Source: Euclidia mi (Eukaryota; Arthropoda; Insecta; Lepidoptera; Erebidae). Taken from it: 64,000 bases of DNA. A program made the position numbers and the translations under genes. The stretch lies in assembly GCA_944739405.2 (NCBI GenBank), contig OX123199.2:8297898-8361897 (forward strand). Direction: 5' to 3'. Below the pieces are notes generated by a model. The model made no database searches. It had not been told where the DNA came from and was given only the letters and a program-made list of their open reading frames with translations. Shown piece after piece: positions 57,560 through 64,000 of this stretch. How positions within the stretch are numbered: position 1 is the stretch's first letter; every line of letters begins with the position of its first letter.

Positions 57560-58400
57560 GCTCTTCGCCACATAAAGAATTTGAAGTCTGGCGGAACTGA
57601 TTGAATCCTTTATGAGGACTGGAAGGCCATGGGCCCGCAGGGTGTGGACTCTATTTCTGATATTTTTAACTGCATGCTGCTCACCGGCAAACTCGAGCTA
57701 ATCGAAGCTGAATATCATCACTCCAGTCTGCAAAGGCAAGCAAGTAAAAGACAGCTATCGCGGGATTAAGTGATGTCCCATACTCTGAAGCTCTTTAATC
57801 GTATAATTGACTCCCGGATCCAGCAGAGACCACAGTCTCGGAGTGTCAATGGGTTTCGTCCTGGTCATGGAACAACGAACCCTGTTTTTGGCCTTATGAT
57901 TGCTATGGAGAGGTACAGGTCAAAGAACACGTCTCTGCATCTACTATTTCTTGATACGCAGGAGGCCTTCGACTATGTGCTCCCAATGGTCATCTGGTGG
58001 GCTCTTAGGCTGGTTTCAGAGTGACGCGCGCGGCACTCGCCGTCGGCCAGCGCGTCTCAACAGCGCGTTTGGCGCGCGGACCACTGTGAAACGAGTTCGC
58101 GTTTCTCATTGCAATGTATGAAGCTTCGGTAGCGCGGTCGGCGCGCGCGTCTCATACGCGGCGCGTTTGAACTGCGTGACTATGAAACGCTACTACTAAT
58201 CTAGTGTAATTGAAAGCGCGCGCGTGTGGCCGGCGCCGGTCAAACGCGTGACTCTGAAACCAAAGGCCTTGTTGACATCATCCGAGCCACGTACTCAAAT
58301 TCTGATGCGGTTACTCGGACCGCAGTTGGCGTTGCAAAACCTTTCCCTATGACTGTTTGTTTCGACCAGGCTTCTGAGAATGACGGTCCATTGCAAACAA
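57560..58400 (+). pseudogene. Second LINE reverse-transcriptase relic, split by a MITE
   Basis: Degraded reading gives KLFNRIIDSRIQQRPQ, VNGFRPGHGTTNPVFGL, LLFLDTQEAFDYVLP (motif A region) and WWALRL. After the MITE at 58012-58261 the same protein resumes as KGLVDIIRATYSNSDAVTR then AVGVAKPFP. This is RTE-type order. Many stops and shifts; ends not defined. Confidence 0.7.
58012..58261. mobile_element. 250-bp GC-rich MITE
   Basis: GGTTTCAGAGTGACGCG at the left and CGCGTGACTCTGAAACC at the right are inverted ends with one mismatch. The interior is dense in GCGCGC and CGGCGC words, in strong contrast to the flanks. It interrupts a LINE reading frame, confirming it as an insertion. The target duplication is unclear. 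Confidence 0.78.
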
Positions 58401-58564
58401 ACACTACAAAAAAGGACGTTTACAATAGCACCGTTGCCAGTTGCAGAAGTGCTAGTTACCAAGAGTCATATCTAGAGTAACCCATTTTAAGATGCATTCG
58501 GTAGGAAAAACTTTACGATTTACATAGCGCAAGACTCACTGCGTGTCGCGCTCACACCTCCGAG

Positions 58565-58860
58565 CGAGAGTTTTTTTTTTATAGTATAGGAAGACAAACG
58601 AACAAGCGGGTCACCTGATGGTAAGTAATTCACCGCCGCCCATAGACACCTGCAATGCCCGAAGGATCACAAGTGCGTTGCCTACCTTTTAAAAAGGAAT
58701 ATGCTCGCTTCTTGAAGATTCCAATGTCGAACTGGTTAGGAAATACCGCTGCAGGTAGCTGGTTCCACAGTTTGGTCGTACGAGGCAGGAAATGGCGTGT
58801 GAATCAGAAAAACAAATCAAGCGAATTTACGCCTCACTAACTTGCCGTCGATTTCACACA
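58565..58860 (+). repeat. Dispersed lepidopteran-type repeat
   Basis: A T-run at 58570-58580, then GGTCACCTGATGGTAAGTAA, TGCAATGCCCGAAGG and GCAGGTAGCTGGTTCCACAG. The frame over 58655-58840 is a by-product of an old retroelement, not a recognised gene. Class uncertain, possibly LINE-derived. Confidence 0.5.
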
Positions 58861-59724
58861 ACTATTTGGGCATCTGCCCCATTGTCACTGTTCTACTGTC
58901 ATAACTATAATAATAAATAGTTGTAATATAGGGTTTCTTATAACAAGCAAAGATAGCTTCGGACTTTCTAGACAAACGCAGAAGCGGTTTTCCTAGGGGT
59001 AACAAAGTTCGATTATAATATATGATCAGCTGCATGACAACATACGACGCCTTAGTTAGAGCTCATAGGAAAATAAGGATTGTCTGTTTAGATAGCTCTT
59101 TGGACTAATCGTAGGAATTGTACCTACTAACTATTGGAAAAAGACCACAGGGAGAGGAATAAACACCAAGTGTAGGTACTGAATGATAGTTCAATATATT
59201 TTAATAGATGAAAAGAAAAACATTCAGTAAAAGAAATCAAATAAAAAAAAACAAATTTGAATTTTATTTATGTCCAGTGACAAAATTACATATTGACATT
59301 GTGCCTCTTTATTACTATACATTATTACATTGTGAGCTTTGGCTACTTGGATTTTTGCACTATTCCAACACTAACAATCAAAACCCGTATGTTAGCAACC
59401 GAATCATAGTCATAGTTGCCGCCGATTTTAACCATAGTTCCCTCACTCAACTTTATTGTACTCTATAGTTCTATTAGGAGGGGAGAGAACGATGTATGCA
59501 GGTCACAGATTGAATTTTAAGCACTATCCCACGCAGGCACAAACTATAGTAGACCAAATAAAGATAGACGTGATCTAAATAGTCATCTAGTTGGCCGCAC
59601 AATTCACAACAGTTACTATCACGAATATATTTGCTACTTCACTTTTAGAATTACTGTATTAGCGTCACTTGTAAGTAATACATCATATCAAATCTTTACA
59701 ATTAATTTAATCCAATTTATATCA
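58861..59724. other. No gene seen
   Basis: AT-rich; the 86-codon frame at 59208-59468 has no recognisable feature. Confidence 0.4.
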
Positions 59725-59925
59725 TCATTCTCCTAGCGGTATCCCAGTCTCAACCTGGGGTCCACTTTCTAGTCTAACCGGATTTGGCGGAATATTAGCT
59801 TTTCCACGGAGCGACTACTTGTCGGACTTTCGCAACCCGAAGGGATAGCGATATTCCATGGTTTAGACTAGTGTCAGTTTATTTTAGAGGTACTGACGCC
59901 CTATAACGACTGTCAATTTTTTTTG
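59725..59925 (-). mobile_element. SINE body (family A), 3' part
   Basis: Minus-strand copy of the family A body: the 'CCATGGAATATCGCTATCCC' segment, 'CCGGTTAGACTAG', and 'GTTGAGACTGGGATACCGCT' near the end. No head. Confidence 0.65.
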
Positions 59926-60611
59926 CTGTGATATTCAAATAAAACATTACTTTTCTCGGAAAATTACTTAATTTGAAAGACAAAAAATATTATAATAAAT
60001 GAGCTGCTGACAAGTTATAAGGAAGGGAATTTCTTAGTAGCGAACTTACTGTAACTCTCGATGGTGCGAATTTCGTTTTCTCTTTTCAAGAACACTATTC
60101 CTGTACTAAATCTTGTGACGCGGGACACTTTACAAACATTCAATCTACAAACACAAAGCAGTTGTAGGTAAAAGAGCCTTGCTAATAATTTTAGCATGAA
60201 TGGCCCATTCATCGGCTCGGACCAGGCCCCCGTCACTGGCTCAAATTCGCGTGATAAATACCTACCACTTCGTGTACCGCCGTCGGTACAAACGATAGAG
60301 GGCCGCCGCACGCTCGGCAGCGTGTACGCACGGCACGTTTTCCGCGCTTTCTTATAGAAATGCCGAAACCACGAAGTTATTGTGGAGTGGATGTCAAAAT
60401 TGGTAGTTTTTTCATTGCCGAAGGACAAACAATGCTTTATGTAGTTAGTAATGGTATACGATAGATGGATACGATATATCAAACATATAAGTAGGTACTT
60501 AAAAGGGTAAGTAATGGCAGGAATGTATGGGCGTTTGGTACCGGCCTATGGGTATATCTGAGACTGCATGGTAGGCACTCTTTTTCATTTGAATTTTACT
60601 AAAGGCTGTAA
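59926..60611. other. No gene; degraded family C copy at 60100-60165
   Basis: CTTTACAAACATTCAATCTA marks a decayed family C block. The long minus frame 60015-60482 crosses this repeat and shows no domain. Confidence 0.4.
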
Positions 60612-61297
60612 GTACGAGGGGAGTTCAATGTATTCTCGGTATCGAGGTGATATACTAATGATAAGGGTAATTTAAGTATCTCATTAGTTAATGACAAAAC
60701 AAGGAAAAACTCAAAAAATTATCCATGAAGAAATGGTGGCTGTTTACCAAGATTCTGCGCCTTCATTATCTACAATTCAGAAGTGGTCAAGTGAATTCAA
60801 ACGGGGTAGAGAGAGCATTGAAGACGACCCCCGCGCTGGTGGGCCAATTTGTGCCGCTACTGAAGAAAACGTCAAATTAGTCGAAAAACTTGTACTTGAA
60901 GATGCCCGTGTAAGAGTGAAAACATTAGCAGAAATGACTAAGCTATCCGTGGGTACCATTCACACAATCCTTCATGAGCGCCTGAATTTGTCAAAGGTCA
61001 GTGCAAGATGGGTGCCGCGAATGCTCACCGCGCTACAGAAACAAGTGCGTGACTGTTGTAAGGAGTTTTTGGACCTCTGTGGTGAAAATCCGCAAAGTAT
61101 TTTCGATAGGATTGTTACTGGTGATGAAACGTGGGTTCATCACTATGACCCTGAGAGCAAGCAAGAGTCTATGCAGTGGCACAAAAAAGGATCAGACCCG
61201 CCGAAGAAGTTCAAAGTCACTCCGTCCGCAGGAAAGCTCATGGCCACGGTGTTTTGGGATTCTAAGGGAATCTTGCTAATCGAGTACACAAAAAAAC
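60612..61297 (+). pseudogene. Second mariner-type transposase, N-terminal half only
   Basis: A plausible left end (TA then CGAGGGGAGTTCAATG) lies at 60612. The frame from 60691 encodes TKQGKTQKIIHEEMVAVYQD (helix-turn-helix), STIQKWSSEFKRG, a second DNA-binding part (LAEMTKLSVGTIHTILHERL), ARWVPRML, VTGDETWVHHYDPESK (first catalytic aspartate) and LMATVFWDSKGILLIEY. At 61298 the homology stops and family F sequence begins, so the second and third catalytic residues are absent. The residues resemble SETMAR-like mariners, a different family from the 52.8-kb element. About 200 codons remain open, but the start codon region is already lost. Confidence 0.85.
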
Positions 61298-61342
61298 CGG
61301 CCAAGTGCATGTCGGGCCACGCGCAATGTAGGGTTCCGTAGT
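61298..61342 (-). repeat. Family F terminus joined to the broken mariner
   Basis: CCGGCCAAGTGCATGTCGGG then TAGGGTTCCGTAG: two parts of the family F end, joined directly to coding sequence of the mariner. Confidence 0.55.
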
Positions 61343-62468
61343 TGTCTATAATGACTTGCTGCAAAGGGTATTAATGTACAACAAATCCGACTGTTTATTT
61401 TGCTGAAAAAATAATTTTAATAACACTATTATAAGAACCTAAGTTTTGTTTAGAAAAATACTAGGTATGTATCCAGTTATGTATTGTAAACATAAACTGT
61501 GGTTTCCAAGATATACTACTACTATACATACGTAGTACCGTAGTACATTACAAACCAAAGTACATATATCTTTAAGATTAAGCCAGCGCGCCCAGTGTAA
61601 GCTCACAGAAATAGGTATTTATAAGTTAACCGACGATTACTCGTAAACTAGTGATATCTTCTTAGCCGTGATAGTTTTCCTTTTAAATTCGTTATATGTA
61701 CTACATTTGTGATTTTTTTCACCTCTTCCAAATTAATAGTTTAGCCGGCAGAGGGGGGGACACTTGAGTCTAACAATTTTTTTCACTTCAAAGCTTGATA
61801 TTTGACAAACCAATCACTTGATCGAAAAATGATTTGAGCAAACTAATAATATTTTTTTAAAACCTATCCCATGTTTTCATTTCTACAAACAAAAAATTCT
61901 GTCAAAACGGTGAGGTATGCGGGGCAAGGGGGGGGTGACAAAAATGCATTCTAATTGGCCGGTTCAAATTTGCGGAATGTCATAATTCATATCTAGTGTT
62001 GGGATTGGTACTCCTAATTCGTCTTATATAAGACGTATAAGTCTACTGTGTTGTCCGAAAGTGTTCGCCTTACGTGCGGCGTCTAGTAGGTTGGGTTGTC
62101 GTTGGTACAGTCACACAATCTGCAACTCTTTGCGAGGGTACTTCGGGTACATTTCTCTTCACTGCGAACAACGGCTATTATTATTAAGATTTTGTAGGTG
62201 ATTATGGCGTAGCACTGTGTTTCGTCTAGAACATGCTAGCTGGACAAAAGTCATTGTCTAATTACCTGAAATTTATTACCTGAGCCTTTTACCAGATACC
62301 CAGGTGCCCCAATTCTGAGAATTGTTTTGGACACGTGTCAACTACTGATAAGGTAATGAGGTTAGTATATAACGAAAGGGTAAGAAAACCACTTATTAAT
62401 TGCATTTTTGCGTGTACGGAAGTAACATCCTATGTCAGTGAGTTTAAGTTTTTTCAAAAGTGTTAGTG
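61343..62468. other. Upstream region of the Transib-type gene
   Basis: No gene. Two G runs (61753-61759 and 61928-61935) lie in otherwise AT-rich DNA. No convincing Transib terminal repeat (CAC-type heptamer) was identified, so the element's left end, if any, is not located. Confidence 0.4.
62021..62034 (+). promoter_or_regulatory. Candidate TATA element
   Basis: A self-complementary GTCTTATATAAGAC some 435 bases upstream of the first ATG of the Transib-type gene. It is the best TATA match in that interval; TCAGT at 62434-62438, closer to the ATG, is a possible initiator. Position-based inference only. Confidence 0.25.
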
Positions 62469-64000
62469 ATGGATCTTCAAGTTAAAGGTATGTTCTTTTT
62501 ATTTCTAATAAGAAAATAGGTTTACATTTCCCCATTTTTTTTAAATAGCTCGAGTTTAAAGAAGTTTGTCAAATTTTGATGATTTTCTGAATTCATTGGA
62601 CTAGAAACTACTTGTACCCTCTTGTACCCGGGCTAGATTTTACATATAGCATAGCCATATCTGTTATCTTTTAAATTTTAGGCATCTTAGCCTGCACACT
62701 TGAGTACAACTTTGTCATTTTGTCTGTTTTCTAGAATACGAATTCTCAGTCTCGAAAATGGAGTTTTTTGATGAATGGCAGAAACATGCTAAAGAGAACC
62801 GCAACAGTAGACTGTATGAGTTTATCGTGATGAAACATGATCTTGTTAATATCACGGAAGCATCTGAGCGGGAAATTAAAATGACAATTGGAAGATTGTC
62901 ATCCAAATACACAGAAAAATGGGAAAAATGTGGGAAATGCCGTAATCGCTTCCTGACTAAGAATTCTGAGTGGTTGTCTGGGGATTTTACATTCAAAGCA
63001 TCTGTCCACCTCTCAACACCATCATCATCAAGTAAGAGTTCGATTCGTGGTCGTCCATCAATAGATTTTCCTGAAGCAAGTGAAAAAACGAAAAGGAGAC
63101 GCGTGGAGGACCTACTACACACGCGAGATGTAAACCAGCTAGTAGCCGCTGCTGAAATATCGGCACGATTATCCGGACATCGGAATTTGGCTACTGTGAT
63201 TAAAGAAGCAAGCCATAGTCCGGCAAAGTGCCAAGAAATGAAAAGATATGTGGGTGAAAAGGTACGCGAACAACCAAGATGTTTGTCCAAAGAGGAGGCT
63301 TTGGCATATTATGTGGATGCCAAATCCACGAGCCACTCTTATAAACAAACGAGGAAATGGAGCATCAAGGCAGGACACCAGGTATTCCCATCATTGTATA
63401 GTGTTAGGCAGGCAAAAATTGAATGCTACCCTCCCGAGGAACAGATTTTTATAAGCGAAACGCGTGCAGAAATTAAACTTCATGCGGTTTTAAATAAAAC
63501 AGCTGAACGTCTAATTTGTGCACAGCGTGAAGTTTTAAAATCTGTAGATTCTGGCTCATCACTCTCCCTTGTTAGCAAGTGGGGGTGTGATGGAAGTTCC
63601 GGTCATAGCACTTACAAACAAAAATTCTCAAACAGTGAAGACACAGATGAGTTTTTGTTTATGTTCTCATTCGTGCCACTTCAGTTACGTGACAATAGTG
63701 GTAGAGTTGCTTGGCAGAATCCTCGACCATCTTCTACCATGTATTGTCGACCGATTAAGTTTATTTTCTCCAAAGAAACAACAGATTTTACTGTTATAGA
63801 AACCAATAAGATTTTGGAGGAAATAAACCAATTGGTGCCAACAATAGGTAATATAGATGGTAAAGAGATATCGGTCAAACACGAATTACTGTTCACGATG
63901 ATTGATGGTAAAGTGTGCAACGCTATGACTGAAACTTCGTCAGCACTTAAATGTTACATTTGTGGAGCTACTCCTAAATTTATGAATGATGAGTCTAGGG
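62469..64000 (+). CDS. Transib-type (RAG1-related) transposase, 5' part, open at the window edge
   Basis: Exon 1 (62469-62487, MDLQVK) ends at AAAG before GTATGT. A 247-base intron (62488-62734) ends TTTTCTAG, and exon 2 (62735 onward) continues in frame through ATG 62758 to the edge with no stop: 414 codons from that ATG. Numbering from it: CGKC 58-61; GRPSIDFPEASEKTKRRR at 98; CDGSSGHSTYKQKF with the first catalytic aspartate at 278; FVPLQL; VAWQNPRPSSTMYCRPI; LLFTMIDGKVCNAM with the second catalytic aspartate at 383; CYICGATP with zinc-type cysteines 399 and 402. These match the Transib/RAG1 order: D600, D708 and the C727/C730 zinc pair of mouse RAG1. The third acidic residue (E962 counterpart) should lie beyond the window. 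It would cut DNA at element ends by a hairpin mechanism. It may be a live Transib element or a host-adopted gene; the sequence here cannot decide. All other transposases in the window are broken, this one is not. Confidence 0.87.

Noticed and set aside
60015..60482. 155-codon minus-strand gene
   Set aside because: Crosses a degraded family C repeat and shows no domain, signal or splice support.
61747..61790. Transib left terminal repeat at CACTTGAGTC
   Set aside because: Begins with CAC but lacks a convincing heptamer match, and no 5-bp target or partner end can be checked in the window.
62715..63378. Minus-strand coding frames opposite the Transib-type gene
   Set aside because: They mirror the plus-strand exon, and the plus strand carries all the family motifs.

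Overview
The window looks like insect nuclear DNA, most likely from a moth or butterfly (Lepidoptera). It is AT-rich, nearly gene-free and packed with nested transposable elements of types common in lepidopteran genomes: RTE-like LINEs ending in short microsatellites, tRNA-headed SINEs, Helitron-type ends (5' TC, 3' hairpin plus CTAG), mariner/Tc1, hAT, piggyBac-like and TWA-target MITEs. No bacterial, organellar or viral gene organisation is seen. All family names are from reading the sequence; no database search was run.

Layout. 1-6 kb: a Helitron 3' end, SINE pieces, a LINE fragment, one convincing host exon on the minus strand (4246-4405, spectrin-repeat-like, both splice sites visible) and a weaker terminal-exon candidate (5614-5792). 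6.6-10.1 kb: a complete but dead RTE-like LINE with 76-bp tandem repeats at its 5' end and 11-bp target duplications. 10.4-12.9 kb: a TA-flanked element with roughly 310-340-bp inverted ends and a perfect 44-bp hairpin. 13-28 kb: mostly non-coding, with a SINE carrying a 13-bp target duplication, a foldback element with 156-bp tandem units, an old LINE fragment and several copies of a dispersed repeat here called family F. 28-35 kb: hAT-type MITEs, a 2.1-kb TTA-flanked inverted-repeat element and a Tc1-type element holding a SINE. 35-44 kb: sparse, with a GC-rich patch and several small MITEs. 44.3-46.4 kb: a Helitron containing a 12-unit satellite. 48.5-54.1 kb: a second, oppositely oriented copy of the TTA/TAA-flanked element, a 5'-truncated sister of the RTE-like LINE (11-bp target duplication) and a broken mariner. 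55-61.3 kb: twin perfect palindromes, two LINE reverse-transcriptase relics (one with a MITE inside) and a mariner cut in half. 62.5 kb to the end: an open reading frame of at least 414 codons, running off the right edge, that reads as a Transib-type (RAG1-related) transposase.

The genes do not form a pathway. The functional links are between mobile elements: the SINE at 16628-16905 shares its 3' tail with the RTE-like LINE, as expected of a SINE copied by that LINE's reverse transcriptase, and nested insertions give a relative order of events. The intact Transib/RAG1-like gene is the most notable item, because every other transposase or reverse transcriptase here is broken.
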